Assembly: GCA_036365145.1 (NCBI GenBank)
Contig: JAEOAD010000055.1
Span: forward strand, 310,001 to 374,000
Direction: 5' to 3'
DNA length: 64,000 nucleotides
Source of the DNA: Orientallactaga sibirica
Lineage: Eukaryota; Chordata; Mammalia; Rodentia; Dipodidae
Shown: one piece after another, positions 50,001 to 58,373 of the stretch
Layout of the letters: the number at the start of each line of letters is the position of its first letter
Position numbering within the stretch: position 1 is the first letter of the stretch
Notes under the pieces: generated by a model
Told to the model about the DNA's origin: nothing
Database searches by the model: none
What the model saw: the letters and a program-made list of their open reading frames with translations, nothing else
Made by a program: the position numbers and the translations under genes

Positions 50001-53000
50001 CACTCAGTATTGCTGTACTCATTAATTAATTGTACTCATACAGAGAAAGTACAAATGTACTTGAAATAGCACCCGGGACACAGTATACTATTAATATGAA
50101 CGCTCCTGTTAGTGGTAATTTAAGACTACTGGTAGAATTCGAGTAAATTGCTTATCTTGAGGTTCAGATGAACATTTTCATCATATACTATGGATAAGGA
50201 ATGGTGTTCGGCACTATTAAAAAATTTCTGGTTTTAAAAAAATTTTGTGTTTGTTTGTTTATTTATTTACTTATTTATGAGAGAGAGAGTGAGGAAGAGA
50301 GAGAATGAGTCAATGAGAATGAGAGCGCCAGGGCCTCTCATCACAGCAAATGAACTCCAGACACAGGTGCCACCATGTGCAACTATCTGGCTTACATGGG
50401 TTCTGGGAAATTGAACCTGGGTCCTCAGGCTTTGTAGGCAAGCACCTTAACCAGGTGTTGCTGAATTTGTAGCTTCTTTCAGAAGTTCTATGACCAGTTC
50501 TCCACTCCAATGGATGGCTGAACTGAATGTGATGGCCCTGACATGTTCAAAGAACTAGGAAGCCTAAACCACAGCTAATTTGATGAAGAAAGTCCGAGGC
50601 CTACAAAAGCTGGCCTATCAACTCAGGAGATCTGAAGACTTCTTTGGAGAATCTGACCAATCCAAGAAGAGTAAAGTCACTGATATGAGAAGGTCTCTAA
50701 CTAAACAGTTTGGTCACAGTCTGCAAGGGGTCTTTTAGTCACCTTTTAAACAGGTGGGGGGAAGAGAAGATTATTTTGTAAAAGATTAATAATATGGGAG
50801 AAAAGCTACTAACATGAAAAATAAAGAATAAAGGCAGGACTCAGGAGATGGCTCAGGGGATGAAGTGTTTGCCACTTGAGCACAGGACCTGAGTTCGGAT
50901 GCTCATAACCCATGTAAAATGCCAAGAATGGTGGTATAAATCTGTAATCCCAGCACTGGAGAGGTGGAGATGGTTAATGCCTAAGGCTCACTGGCTTGCT
51001 AGTCTAGCTGAACCAGAGAGCTCTAGGTTTAGTGAGAGACACTGCTACAAAGAATAAGTGATTGAGTAAGACACTTGACATTGACCTCTGGCCTCCACAT
51101 GCACCCCCCTACAACATGCAAACCATACTTGCTCACATAAAGAACAAAGGCAACAAACAAACGGAAACCCTGACTTTGAGAAAAAAGTATAGCTTCAGAT
51201 AAATGAAATTATATGATACATCTCAGTAATTTTTAAAGATTTAGCCAGGGCAGATACTATTATTGAATTAAAGATAATACAACAGAGAAAAATCAAGCAA
51301 AACCCCAGGGAAACAAAACAAAACAAAAGGCCAGAAAGAAAAAGCAATCATAGTTATTTTACTACCTGATATATATGTATGTATACACACACACATAATG
51401 TTTAGAGTAGAGGCTAAATATTGATCTAAGAAATTACTGTGTACAGTAATGTACCTACCACATAATGACTTTTTAGTCAGCAATGGAAAAATATACAAAT
51501 GAGCCAGGCGTGGTGGCGCACACCTTTAATCCCAGCACTCAGGAGACAGAGGTAGGAGGATTGCCATGAGTACAAGGCCACCCTGAGACTAATTCCAGGT
51601 CAGCCTGGGCTAAAGTGAGATGCTACCTTGAAAAGTCAAAACACACACACACACAAAACTAGTTACATAAGATTATAAAAGAAGTGAATGAAAAGCTCCT
51701 GTTGCCTAGTGGCATATTGTAATGTCATAACAATATACATTTCTCATGTGTTTGTGGTTATGCTACTGTAAACAAACTCCCTACACTGCCAGTCATGAAA
51801 ATACAGAAGATATTATTAAGAATAGTACATGATATTTGATAATTTTAAGAAATGACTATATTACTTGTTTATATATCTAACACTAAATTAACCATTATTT
51901 TAGGGCATGCTCCTACAGTAACACTTACCGTAGGGCAGTATACCCATTATGCCAGCAGTGCCCTTGTACATCTTGTGTTTACTTTGTCTCTGATTGTATC
52001 ATGCTTGGTTTAATTTCAGTATTTTGTTCATTATGTGAAGCAATAGGTTATATGCCATACAGCTTAGGTGTGTAGCAGGTGAAACTATCTAGGTTTATAT
52101 AAGTTTACTATGATGTTTACACAAAGACAAAAATCACATAATGAAGCATTTCTCAGAATGTGTCACTGTCATTAAGCAATGTGGCTGTAGAAATAAGAGG
52201 ATAGGAGATAGGTGTTTGCAGTTATGGTGTGAGGAATTAGGGTGGGAGGGTGGGTGGAGGAAACTACATCAGGTTTTGTATTGGGCAAAGTCAATAGATA
52301 ATGTGACAAATTCTAGAAATCATGAAGTAATACAGGAATATTATTTATTTACAGACAGAAGTAATGATATAAAATAATCAGCAGAACAGGGAGGCTCCCA
52401 CTGGGAAGAAATTAATGGGAACTGTGACTTTTCTTAATAGAATTACAGAATTATTTGAGTTTTGAAATATGTATACTTATAACTTCATTGATAGAATACG
52501 TGAAATCAGTAATAGGAAAGGTAGGGACTAGATTTTATAACATTTAGAGAAACAGGCCAAGTGATATTTAATAGCAAAATGAAAACCAAAATAGGCAAAA
52601 TACATATAAGTAGTTCAAAAGTAAGATATGGCTACTTCTCTTTGTTTATGAAAAAAGAGGCTTAATTACTCTTAACTAAAATGTGATTACACCCGGGTGT
52701 GGTGGCGCATGCTTTTGATCCCAGCATTTGGGAGGCAAGAGGTATGATTGCCATAAGTTTGAGGCCACCCTGAGAATACATAGTGAATTCCAGGTCAGCC
52801 TGGACTGGAGTGAGACCCTATCTCGAAAAACAAAACAAAACAAAACAAAACAAAACAAAACAAAACAAAACAAAACAAAACAAAACAAAATGTGATTAGT
52901 TTCTTGGTTTATGTATTGTAAAATCTGTATGACCAAATGTTACTATAATCCAAAATAAATAATTCACAGTTGCTGTATGAGAAAAAAATGTTGCATACCA

Positions 53001-53539
53001 TAAATATATGTAATTTGTACTTGTCAATTAAAATAAATAAATGAAAATAAAATAAAGTAAATAAATGAGAAAGGAAATATACCACATTGCTATTTGTGGA
53101 ACTATTATTGGTCATTTGCTTCTCTATTGTATTTTCTTTTAATTAATTAATTAATTTATTTATTTATTTATTTAGAGAGCAAGATGGAGACAAGGGGTGG
53201 GAAATGGGCACGCCACTGCCTCTTGCTGCTGCAAATGGACTGCAGATCATGCGCCACTTTGTGTATCTGGATTTATGTGGGTACTGGGGAATTGAACCTG
53301 GGCTGGCAGGATTTACAAGCAAGTGCCTTTCTTTAACCACTGAACAATCTTTCCAGCCCCAAACAGTATTATATTTTCTAGTTTTTAAAAATATATTTTT
53401 CAGCTGGGTGTGGTAGTGCACGCCTTTAATCCCAGCACTCAGGAGGCAGAAGTAGGAGGATCACCTTGAGTTCAAGGCCACCTTGAGAATACATAGAGAA
53501 TTCCAGGTCAACCTGAGCTAGAGTAAGACCCTACCTCAA

Positions 53540-53573
<34 letters not shown>

Positions 53574-56500
53574 TATTTCAAATTATTTTATTTATAAGAG
53601 AGAAAGATGGAGAGAGAGAGATAATTGACACACCAGGGCCTCTAGCCACTGCAAACAAATTCCAGATGCATGTGCCACCTTGTACATCTGGGCTTACATG
53701 GGTCCTGGGGACTTGAACCCGGGTCCTTTGACTTTGCAGGCAAGTGCCTTAACCATTAAGCCATCTCTCCAGCCCTTTTCTAGTTTGTTTTGAAATCAGT
53801 TATATAGTTTTTTCTAGTATAAAATTAATGTAATTTCACAGGCTAGATAGTAAATGAGGTATGGTTTTAGAATAAGAGAAGGCAGAAAAGTAAGACAAGA
53901 GAGGAATAATGATTTAAAGGCTGTTTGGTTTACTGGCAGTAATACAGTCTCAGGAAGCATGTGTAGGTTCCAGTTAGCCATCAATTGAATATCTGTGTCA
54001 GCAGAGTGCTCTCCTTTTAAACAGTGTTGCTACATTTTGGGATTCTTTCCCCCCACCCCCCAATTCCTATAATCTGTATGACAGTATGAGAAAGAAGGTA
54101 GAGTTTACACCCAACTATAGATCCCTCAATATGCCATGAAGTAAATAGACCATATAGTTTAAAACATTTATCTTTCACACCACATTTTTAAGTTACACTG
54201 TTAGATATTAACAGTAATATTAATCATGTTTTTGAGATGACTAATGCTTTTGTTGGCATCTAATAATGGAAGAAAATATCTGGTAACTAGAATGTGTATT
54301 TCTGCTTTATGTTCCTCAGCCAGCTAGCCAGAGTGAAGAGATACAAACCCTCCTAAATTATTTCAGTGTTACTTAAAAGAAGGTTAAATAAATACCAGGG
54401 CCTCATTAAGCTACTCTGTGACTTATCTCTCCTTTATTAATATTACTGGTAGACTGATCTGAAACAGGAGACACAGGATCCTTAAGACTAGTCAGCTAGT
54501 AGGATGCAAACATGGGATAAGAATGCAAAATGCCCATTTCACAGAACTGACCTGCCACATATAAGCCACTAGGCACAACCCTTTCATTCTCTTCCTTCAT
54601 ATTCAGGAGCACGTCTTTATCTCTTGTTAAAATTCATCAAAGATGACCGCAAATGACATTTCCTTCATGGGGCAAACTTCTTCTCTAGTCTTCCAGCTTA
54701 TACTGAGCTTTCCTGATAGTGTGTCATAGAATCAGAATATTTGGGGGGTTAGAGGAGATCCTGCAGCCACTTAACCTAAAATTCTATAGAAAAATTGAGA
54801 GATAAGGGACTCTTCCCAAGGTGGACTAAGATAAAAGTGAGCAAATCTGAGTTTCTACAAAGTGACCTAGTCATACACTGCTACCACTAAGATCTATAAA
54901 GCACTGTCTGCTGTCCCAGCTTGTAAACTCTTTGAAGAAAGACCAAGTCTTATTCCTTTCTGATTTGCCCAGGAAAGAAGCAAAACCTCAGGTGACATAT
55001 GCCTGCTCAAATGATACACCCTCAGAAAGTGCTAGCCCAAGAACAATGATAGGCTTGATTGGTTGGAAATAGTACTGCTGTACAAACCAAAGGCCTGAAG
55101 ATTTCTGTCACCATAAACTATACCATAGAACATCCTGAATCAGATAGAATTATAGCTTTAAAGATGCACTAGGAAGAGGTATTTTGTGACATAGAGCAAC
55201 TCTGCTCTCATGAAAATAGGAGCAGCTTGGAGAGATAGCTCAGTGGATAAGGTGCTTGCTTGCAAATCCTGACACCCAGGTTCGATTCCCCAGTGTCCAT
55301 GGAAGGCCAGATATACAAAGTGGTACATGCATCTGGAGTTCATCTGCAGTGGCAGGAGGCCCTGACACACCCATACTCTCTATCTGCCTCTTTCTCTCAA
55401 ATAATACAAGTATTTTTTAATTTTTTAAATTTATTTTGTGGTTTTTCGAGGTATGGTTTTGATCTAGCTCAGGCTGAGCTGGAATTCACTATGCAGTCTC
55501 AGGCTGGCCTCAAACTCAAGGTGATCCTTCTACTTCTGCCTCCTGAGTACTGGGATTAAAGGCGTGTGTCACCATGCCTGGCAAAAGTTTTTTTTTTTTT
55601 TTTTTTTTTTTTGAGGTAAGGTTTCACTCTAGTCCAGGCTGACCTGGAATTCACTATGTAGTCTTAGGGTGGCCTTGAACTCAAGGTGATCCTCCTACCT
55701 GTGCCTCCCGAGTGCTGGGATTAAAGGAGTGCACCACCACGCCTGGCTAAGTTTTTTTTTTTTAAAGAAAGTAGGATAAGGTTTTCTAATGCCAAAGTCA
55801 AGTAGATGATATGTGCATTTTTTCCTCCCCACTTAGATTAACATTAATTGTGAAATAAATATGAGACAAATACAGAAGAAAGACACAGACTAGTAAATAC
55901 CACTAAGGAAATAAACAGATGATTACCAGGTGGGGAGGTGGCGGCAGCAGCTACTTTAACATGATCAGTAGCATCACAGTCCCACCTATAAACCAGCAGA
56001 GAATTCATTTCTCGGTACCCAGGTCTCCACTGTGGGAAAATAAGGTTGAACTGGAAAATGGCAGAGTGGCAAGGGCCCTTGACTTGAAGAAGGTTGTGTG
56101 CTGGTATTATCTGTCAATCTTCACCTGCACTGGCTTTCTGTGACAAGGGTGGGAGAGTCCATCACTAAGGTTGCCTTTAGACTGAGCCCACACTTTAATT
56201 TTAATTTTTTTTTGGTTTTGAAGTAGGGTTTCACTCTAGTCCAGGATAACCTGGAATTCACTATGTAGTCTCAGGATGGTCAGAACTCACAGTGATCCTC
56301 CTACCTCTGCCTCCTGAGTGCTGGGATTAAAGGCATGCGCCACCATGCCTGGCTATTTTAAAATATTTTTATTTATTTGCAAGCAGACAGAAAAAATAAG
56401 AGTGATTGAGTAAGAGAGAGAGCGAGAGAGAGAGCACCCTCTGCCACTACAAATGAATTCTAGATGCATGTGCCACTTTTTGCATCTGGCTTTATGTGGC

Positions 56501-56636
56501 TACCAAACATGGACCATCGGGCTTTGCAAGGAGGAGCCTTTGGCCATTGAGCCATCTCTCCAGCCCTGATATTGTATTCTTTACTATATTAAAACACACT
56601 CATACACACACAGACACACACACACACACAGACACA

Positions 56637-56669
<33 letters not shown>

Positions 56670-56991
56670 TTTCTGTCTTTTCTTTCATATACTGAGTTTA
56701 AATCAAGTGACAAGCTGAAGGAAGAAACCTGAATCACTCTGCCATTTTAAATTTTGGCTTAGTTTGGTTATATAGTGAAAGAATAATGAAAGTTAGTCAG
56801 CCCACAATATCCAAGCAGAGAAACCATACCGAGTGCAGAGTGCCATTGCTGGTCGCCACAGGAGGGCGGGCCCACCGCTCATTTTCCAGCTCTTCCATCA
56901 CTTGGTTCATGGCACTCTTCAGCCATGTGTCCACAGAAACACCAATCTGCTTCAACAGCTCCAGCCGGGCTTCAGCTTTCAACTTAATTAT
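22746..56991 (-). CDS. FCHSD2: FCHSD2, 3' part of the gene (last 8 coding exons, spliced)
   Basis: In transcript order the segments are 56991-56830, 30813-30679, 28838-28755, 28636-28459, 27874-27654, 26409-26280, 26166-26084 and 22829-22746: 1077 nt, 358 residues plus stop, with all phases consistent. The product is the C-terminal half of the F-BAR and double-SH3 protein 2 (vertebrate Nervous wreck/CAROM). Visible parts are the helical end of the F-BAR region, an acidic linker, SH3-1 (KVVYSYK...DWVKARN...GYVPEKYL), a serine-rich spacer, SH3-2 ([15 protein letters not shown]...GFWEGEF...[11 protein letters not shown]), a proline-rich tail and a C-terminal ITLV. Family knowledge: FCHSD2 acts at the plasma membrane in clathrin-mediated endocytosis and WASP/Arp2/3 actin assembly, with SH3-2 binding phosphoinositides and intersectin. 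No lesion is seen. The N-terminal F-BAR exons lie beyond 64000. Confidence 0.96.
23219..24100 (+). repeat. SINE cluster: B1, two B2-type, B1, ID-like
   Basis: Old B1 23219-23365; B2-type copies 23377-23570 and 23572-23770; B1 23826-23985; an ID-type tRNA SINE 24003-24100 ('gtggagtgcttatctagtatgc'). All are on the plus strand, antisense to FCHSD2, in its last intron. Confidence 0.8.
24101..25069. other. FCHSD2 intron, mostly unique
   Basis: No young repeat; only an old antisense B1 fragment at about 24775-24850. No exon-like reading frame with splice sites was recognised. Confidence 0.5.
25070..25622. repeat. B1 split by inserted antisense SINEs
   Basis: The head of a plus-strand B1 ('gccgggtgtggtggcacaca') is at 25070-25091 and its body resumes at about 25505 ('ttttaatcccagcacttggg'). 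Between them lie an antisense B1 (25092-25257) and an antisense long-form B2-type copy (25258-25500). Confidence 0.75.
26084..26166 (-). CDS. FCHSD2: FCHSD2 coding exon: serine/proline-rich tail
   Basis: The minus-strand acceptor is 'tctctcttag' and the donor 'gtaagt' is at 26083. It reads [20 protein letters not shown] and then AYGKLRP. It enters with the last two bases of a split GAA codon and ends in phase 0, joining to V-R-A-A-P. Confidence 0.94.
26280..26409 (-). CDS. FCHSD2: FCHSD2 coding exon: proline-rich tail
   Basis: The acceptor is 'cttgctgcag' and the donor 'gtaagt' is at 26279. It reads [20 protein letters not shown] and continues [14 protein letters not shown] to SPSAN. Multiple P-x-x-P cores are potential SH3 ligands. 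Confidence 0.95.
26736..26880 (+). repeat. B1-type SINE
   Basis: Sense-strand B1 beginning 'gggttgggcgtggtggtgca', with a CA-rich tail (26876-26887). Confidence 0.86.
27427..27605 (-). repeat. B1-type SINE with (TTTTG)n tail
   Basis: The antisense tail is an A4C-type run in reverse (27440-27466). The B1 ends at 'cactacgcccagc', about 50 bases from the SH3-2 exon donor. Confidence 0.86.
27654..27874 (-). CDS. FCHSD2: FCHSD2 coding exon: SH3-2 domain
   Basis: The acceptor is 'gctccccag' and the donor 'gtactt' is at 27653. It encodes the full second SH3 domain: [20 protein letters not shown], then the RT-loop acidic cluster, [15 protein letters not shown] and [14 protein letters not shown]. 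The ALYDY, W and P-S-V/Y SH3 positions are intact. An old B1 sits upstream at 27926-28050. Confidence 0.97.
27926..28288 (-). repeat. Old B1 followed by a young B1
   Basis: 27926-28050 is diverged ('gctcggattacaggtatgca'). 28131-28288 is a well-preserved antisense B1. Confidence 0.78.
28459..28636 (-). CDS. FCHSD2: FCHSD2 coding exon: end of SH3-1 and spacer
   Basis: The acceptor is 'cttttactcag'. It reads [20 protein letters not shown] and then a spacer ending SGSLNGDAS. The donor is 'gtaaag' at 28458, which leaves a G that joins TC of the next exon to make V (DAS-V-CF), as in the human protein as I recall it. Confidence 0.94.
28755..28838 (-). CDS. FCHSD2: FCHSD2 coding exon: SH3-1 core
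   Basis: 84 nt, phase 0 on both sides: [20 protein letters not shown] and then GDMEDWVK. This is the RT loop to the conserved tryptophan of SH3-1. The donor is 'gtagat'. Confidence 0.95.
29163..29310 (+). repeat. B1-type SINE
   Basis: Intact copy in the intron upstream of the SH3-1 core exon. Confidence 0.87.
29315..30290. other. FCHSD2 intron, unique sequence with an old B1 at its end
   Basis: No recognised feature between 29315 and 30146. An old B1 occurs at 30147-30290, with an insertion in the middle ('ctaattctcatatgcttttt'). Confidence 0.5.
30679..30813 (-). CDS. FCHSD2: FCHSD2 coding exon: acidic linker and first strand of SH3-1
   Basis: 135 nt, phase 0: [20 protein letters not shown], then a serine cluster and [23 protein letters not shown] takes the place of the usual ALYDY motif. 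The donor is 'gtgtgt' at 30678. Confidence 0.94.
31617..34666 (+). mobile_element. L1 retrotransposon, internally deleted
   Basis: A 5' leader-like region runs from about 31617. An ORF1-type coiled-coil remnant lies at 33099-33290 ([19 protein letters not shown]). The start of ORF2 lies at 33933-34160, with the endonuclease opening ITLNINGLN and the CCLQETHLS motif. From about 34190 the sequence jumps to 3'UTR-like DNA with a purine-rich stretch (34530-34600) and A-rich tail. Reverse transcriptase and the rest of ORF2 are absent. Old antisense B1 pieces occur at 32385-32500 and 33354-33425. Confidence 0.8.
33933..34190 (+). pseudogene. L1 ORF2 5' fragment (endonuclease start)
   Basis: The frame opens [19 protein letters not shown], matching the APE-type endonuclease N-terminus of mammalian L1 ORF2p. 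It continues through CCLQETHL and [15 protein letters not shown] before homology is lost. Only about 85 of the roughly 1270 residues usual for ORF2p remain, so it cannot be active. Confidence 0.8.
34977..35175 (+). repeat. B2-type SINE
   Basis: Starts 'gggctggagaaatggcttag' and ends with an A-run at 35154-35176. Confidence 0.87.
35180..35625 (+). repeat. Probable L1 3' end fragment
   Basis: AT-rich text with a G-run at 35520-35528 and 'gaaacccattgttttatatg' resembles a rodent L1 3' end. Assigned by eye only. Confidence 0.4.
35630..39430 (+). mobile_element. Ancient L1 3' half, shredded by nested SINEs
   Basis: Non-SINE islands in order read like the last third of an old mammalian L1 ORF2 and its 3' end: 35635-35665, 35845-35940 ('cacatgcaaaagaatgaagc'), 36410-36490, 36640-36765, 37335-37450, 37760-37890, 38330-38430, 38830-38930 and 39115-39430 ('aagtgaaataagccagtcac'). 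Inserted copies: B1 (-) 35692-35843; B2-type (+) 35946-36160, 36179-36400, 36956-37170 and 38627-38820; B1 (+) 36493-36640, 36767-36920, 37183-37330, 37451-37620, 37946-38100, 38175-38300 and 38440-38545; ID (-) 37680-37763; B1 (-) 38950-39115. Confidence 0.72.
38101..38174 (+). repeat. (AAAAC)n microsatellite on a B1 tail
   Basis: About 15 near-perfect AAAAC pentamers directly after a B1 body, evidently grown from its A-rich tail. Confidence 0.92.
39440..40710 (-). repeat. Cluster of antisense B1 copies and one B2-type copy
   Basis: Old B1 39440-39565 and 39705-39795; young B1 39935-40087; fragments 40125-40215 and 40215-40326; B2-type 40326-40527 starting with (GA)n at 40329-40365; partial B1 40620-40705. 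Confidence 0.72.
40741..41150. repeat. Long-form B2-type (+) followed by B2-type (-)
   Basis: 40741-40975 carries the extra segment with 'cgcaagggcgcaatgccaca'. 40985-41150 is an antisense standard copy lacking its very end. Confidence 0.82.
41151..41784. other. FCHSD2 intron, unique sequence
   Basis: About 630 bases without a recognised repeat. A 135-residue minus-strand reading frame overlaps it but has no known motif or splice context. Confidence 0.45.
41785..42308. repeat. B2-type (+), B1 (+), truncated B2-type (-)
   Basis: Copies at 41785-41970, 41974-42145 and 42222-42308. The last keeps only the tRNA-like head in antisense. Confidence 0.82.
42309..42680. other. FCHSD2 intron, unique sequence
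   Basis: No repeat family or exon recognised. Confidence 0.45.
42688..43080 (-). repeat. B1 then B2-type SINE
   Basis: B1 at 42688-42832. The B2-type copy at 42845-43080 has a long (GA)n at 42871-42914. Confidence 0.87.
43081..43584. other. FCHSD2 intron, unique sequence
   Basis: About 500 bases with no SINE and no recognised exon. Confidence 0.45.
43585..44190 (+). repeat. B2-type SINE and two B1 copies back to back
   Basis: B2-type 43585-43765; B1 43857-43994 with a 30-base A-tail to 44024; a second B1 44026-44165 inserted at that tail, with its own A-tail to 44190. Confidence 0.85.
44483..44650 (+). repeat. B1-type SINE
   Basis: Well-preserved copy beginning 'gccgggcgtggtggcgcatg', missing three bases near 'ggtaggatcgcc', with an AAAT-type tail. 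Confidence 0.88.
44795..46485 (+). repeat. Unclassified old repeats interleaved with SINEs
   Basis: Stretches at 44795-44975, 45490-45640 and 46135-46485 share a pattern ('ctggatctgtaagctt', then 'aataaat' and 'cttcctcca') that suggests copies of one dispersed family I cannot name. Between them are an old B1 45205-45335, a B1 45348-45480, an ID-like copy 45655-45740 and an antisense B2-type copy 45890-46108. Confidence 0.5.
46490..47115 (-). repeat. B2-type, two B1 and one ID-like SINE
   Basis: B2-type 46490-46715; B1 46740-46862 and 46868-47025; ID-like 47040-47115 ('ctataccaatgagctatcct'). All antisense. Confidence 0.75.
47130..47500 (-). repeat. B3/RSINE-like SINE
   Basis: Diverged antisense element ending in 'ctctgagccatctcttcagc', with 'tcaggtgtcttgctctatca' in the middle as in rodent B3-type elements. 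Confidence 0.5.
47505..48435. repeat. SINE cluster: old B1s, B2-type (+), partial B1 (-), long-form B2-type (-)
   Basis: Old B1 (-) 47505-47630; old B1 (+) 47725-47835; B2-type (+) 47842-48040; partial B1 (-) 48083-48170; B2-type (-) 48183-48435 with a G-run at 48236-48246 and extra internal sequence ('gtgtgctttgcatcactgtg'). Confidence 0.75.
48580..48720 (-). repeat. Old B1-like element
   Basis: Recognised by 'gagactgggtctcactaagc' and 'ttcggcctcccaaagcgctg'. Confidence 0.55.
48760..49205 (+). mobile_element. Ancient L1 3' end
   Basis: It reads like the terminal L1 3'UTR: 'aatgaaatactgctcagtaa', 'gatgaaaatgttcgttatta', 'aattgtggtactgatttcac', ending 'cacagtaaagctgttaaa'. No SINE is nested inside. 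Confidence 0.7.
49230..49710 (-). repeat. B3-like SINE interrupted by a B2-type SINE
   Basis: Flanking halves at 49230-49350 and 49570-49710 ('actgaaccatcatctctcca') belong to an older antisense element. The B2-type copy occupies about 49355-49569. Confidence 0.6.
50237..50450 (-). repeat. B2-type SINE lacking its head
   Basis: Antisense copy from the ATTT/GA tail to 'caagcaccttaacca'. The last 20 or so bases of the tRNA head are missing. Confidence 0.8.
50836..51135 (+). repeat. B3/RSINE-like SINE
   Basis: Begins 'actcaggagatggctcaggg' and continues through 'aatcccagcactggagaggt' and 'ttgacctctggcctccacat', the general order of rodent B3-type elements. Confidence 0.6.
51450..52192 (+). mobile_element. 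Tigger-type (pogo/Tc1) DNA transposon fossil, Tigger7-like
   Basis: Both ends and internal landmarks match my memory of a mammalian Tigger7-like element. The left part has 'acataatgactttttagtca' and 'gtttgtggttatgctactgt'. The right part has 'cttaggtgtgtagcaggtga', 'tctaggtttatataagttta' and the end 'gtcattaagcaatgtggctg'. At about 600 bases without the nested B1 (51505-51650) it is far too short for a transposase gene, so it is an internally deleted copy. Confidence 0.65.
51505..51650 (+). repeat. B1-type SINE nested in the Tigger element
   Basis: Intact B1 with a (CA)n-containing tail (51642-51654). Confidence 0.87.
52193..52680. other. FCHSD2 intron, unique AT-rich sequence
   Basis: No recognised repeat or exon. 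The 78-residue plus-strand frame at 52141-52377 overlaps the Tigger end and has no known motif. Confidence 0.45.
52691..52890 (+). repeat. B1 with (AAAAC)n tail
   Basis: B1 body 52691-52826, then about 12 AAAAC pentamers to 52890. This is the second such expansion in the window. Confidence 0.88.
53130..53778. repeat. B2-type (-), B1 (+), (TA)n, B2-type (-)
   Basis: B2-type 53130-53360; B1 53403-53540 with A-tail running into (TA)n at 53557-53576; B2-type 53583-53778. Confidence 0.84.
53779..55226. other. SINE-free island in the FCHSD2 intron
   Basis: About 1.45 kb with no B1, B2 or L1 remnant that I can recognise and no convincing exon. Moderate complexity. Confidence 0.5.
55227..55750. repeat. 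B2-type (+) and two antisense B1 copies
   Basis: B2-type 55227-55405; B1 (-) 55440-55583; B1 (-) 55590-55750 with a 26-base T-run at its left end. Confidence 0.84.
56205..56568 (-). repeat. B1 then B2-type SINE
   Basis: B1 56205-56353 and B2-type 56358-56568, both antisense to plus and therefore sense to FCHSD2. Confidence 0.84.
56593..56667. repeat. (CA)n microsatellite
   Basis: CA dinucleotides with GACA interruptions, about 160 bases from the FCHSD2 donor at 56829. Confidence 0.92.
56830..56991 (-). CDS. FCHSD2: FCHSD2 coding exon: helical region after the F-BAR core
   Basis: 162 nt, phase 0. The acceptor is 'tttcttag' and the donor 'gtatgg' is at 56829. It reads [20 protein letters not shown], then [20 protein letters not shown] and a TSNGTLHS end. 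It is predominantly helical. A 26-kb intron follows. Confidence 0.93.
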
Positions 56992-56999
56992 CTAAGAAA

Positions 57000-57530
57000 A
57001 CCAAGAAAACAGTTAGAAATAAAGGCAATTTGACTTCACACTGATTAAGGTATTCCTCACTTATCAGGAATCTTGACATTCACCAGCAATTGCTAGATGC
57101 TCATTTTCTGCCTGCAGAGAAGAGGACAGGGAGGAGAGGAAATGACCACAAGAATAGGAATCGGGGTCTCCTTGACAATGGCAAATGGCATGCTTGTGTT
57201 TCATTTGGTGCTGGAGATTAACTCAGGTCCTCGCACATACCATGCACCTGCTACCCGCTTATATATCAACAAGACCATGGTATTGATGACACACCAGATG
57301 TAAGTTAGGAATAGGAAGAGATCAGAATGCCATCCATTTTCTTTTCCTGTAAAAAGGCTATATTTCAGAATATCCCAAACTCCAGCATTTTCAGTAGCTT
57401 TCTAACCCAATCCTGGGCTTCTTTATTTTCCTCTATAGTCATCTCTAGTGCTCTGTGAACAACTTATTCATGTCACTCCCTGCTTATAAGTTTCTATGAC
57501 TTTGGAGTGCTTACTGAGTAAAGGACTAAG
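57000..57530. other. FCHSD2 intron, no recognised repeat
   Basis: A weak ID-like match ('ctggagattaactcaggtcc') occurs near 57212-57245. Otherwise unique. Confidence 0.4.
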
Positions 57531-57534
57531 TAAT

Positions 57535-58018
57535 TTTTTAAAAAATATATCTATTTATTTATTTGAGAGAAACAAAGAGGCAGAAAGAGAGAGAGAGAGA
57601 AAGGGGGGGGGGAGAATGGGCATGCCAGGGCCTCCAGCCACTGCAAACGAACTCCAGTTGCATGTACCCCCTTGTGCATCTGGCTTACGTGGGTCCTGGA
57701 GAATTGAACTGGGATCCTTTGGCTTTGCAGGCAAGTGCTTAATCACTAAGCCAGTTCTCCAGCCCAAGGACTAAGTATTTTTTTAAAAAATATTTTATTT
57801 TATTTATTTATTTGAGAGAGATACAGAAATAGGCAGGTAGAGAGAGAGAGAGAGGGAGAGAATGGGTGCGTCAGGGCCTCCAGCCACTGCAAACGAACTC
57901 CAGATGCATGCACCCCCTTGTGCATCTGGCTTATGTGGGTCCTGGAGAATCAAGCCTCGAACTGGGGTCCTTAGACTTCATAGGCAAGTGTTTAACTGCT
58001 AAGCCATCTCTCCAGCCC
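57535..58018 (-). repeat. Two B2-type SINEs
   Basis: Copies 57535-57765 and 57785-58018 sit in what looks like a duplicated or shared target: 'ggactaagta' plus an A/T run occurs at 57522, 57769 and 58019. Confidence 0.8.
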
Positions 58019-58191
58019 GGACTAAGTAATTTTTAACCTGAAGTAAAATATCTCTCACACTTGGATAGAAATATTTCCTTTGATCCTTTCCACACCCTCT
58101 CTGCTTCCATATCACTCTTATTCCTCTAAGACATCATGTGTTTCCATACCGTGTTCACTGCAGTCCCTGTGTATAATGCTGAGCTCTTACC

Positions 58192-58194
58192 TAT

Positions 58195-58237
<43 letters not shown>

Positions 58238-58373
58238 TTGGTTTTTCAAGGTAGACTCTCACTGTAGCCCAGGAATTCACTATGTAGTCTCGGGGTGGCA
58301 TTGAACTCATGGTGATCCTCCTATCTCGGCTTCCCAAATGCTGGGATTAAAGGCGTGCGCCACCACGCCTGAC
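58192..58373 (-). repeat. (TTTA)n and B1-type SINE
   Basis: TTTA tetramers at 58192-58239 form the reversed tail of an antisense B1 (58240-58373). Confidence 0.87.

Noticed and set aside
52141..52377. 78-residue frame as a Tigger transposase remnant
   Set aside because: It starts in the right terminal region of the element and has no resemblance to a DDE transposase or DNA-binding domain.
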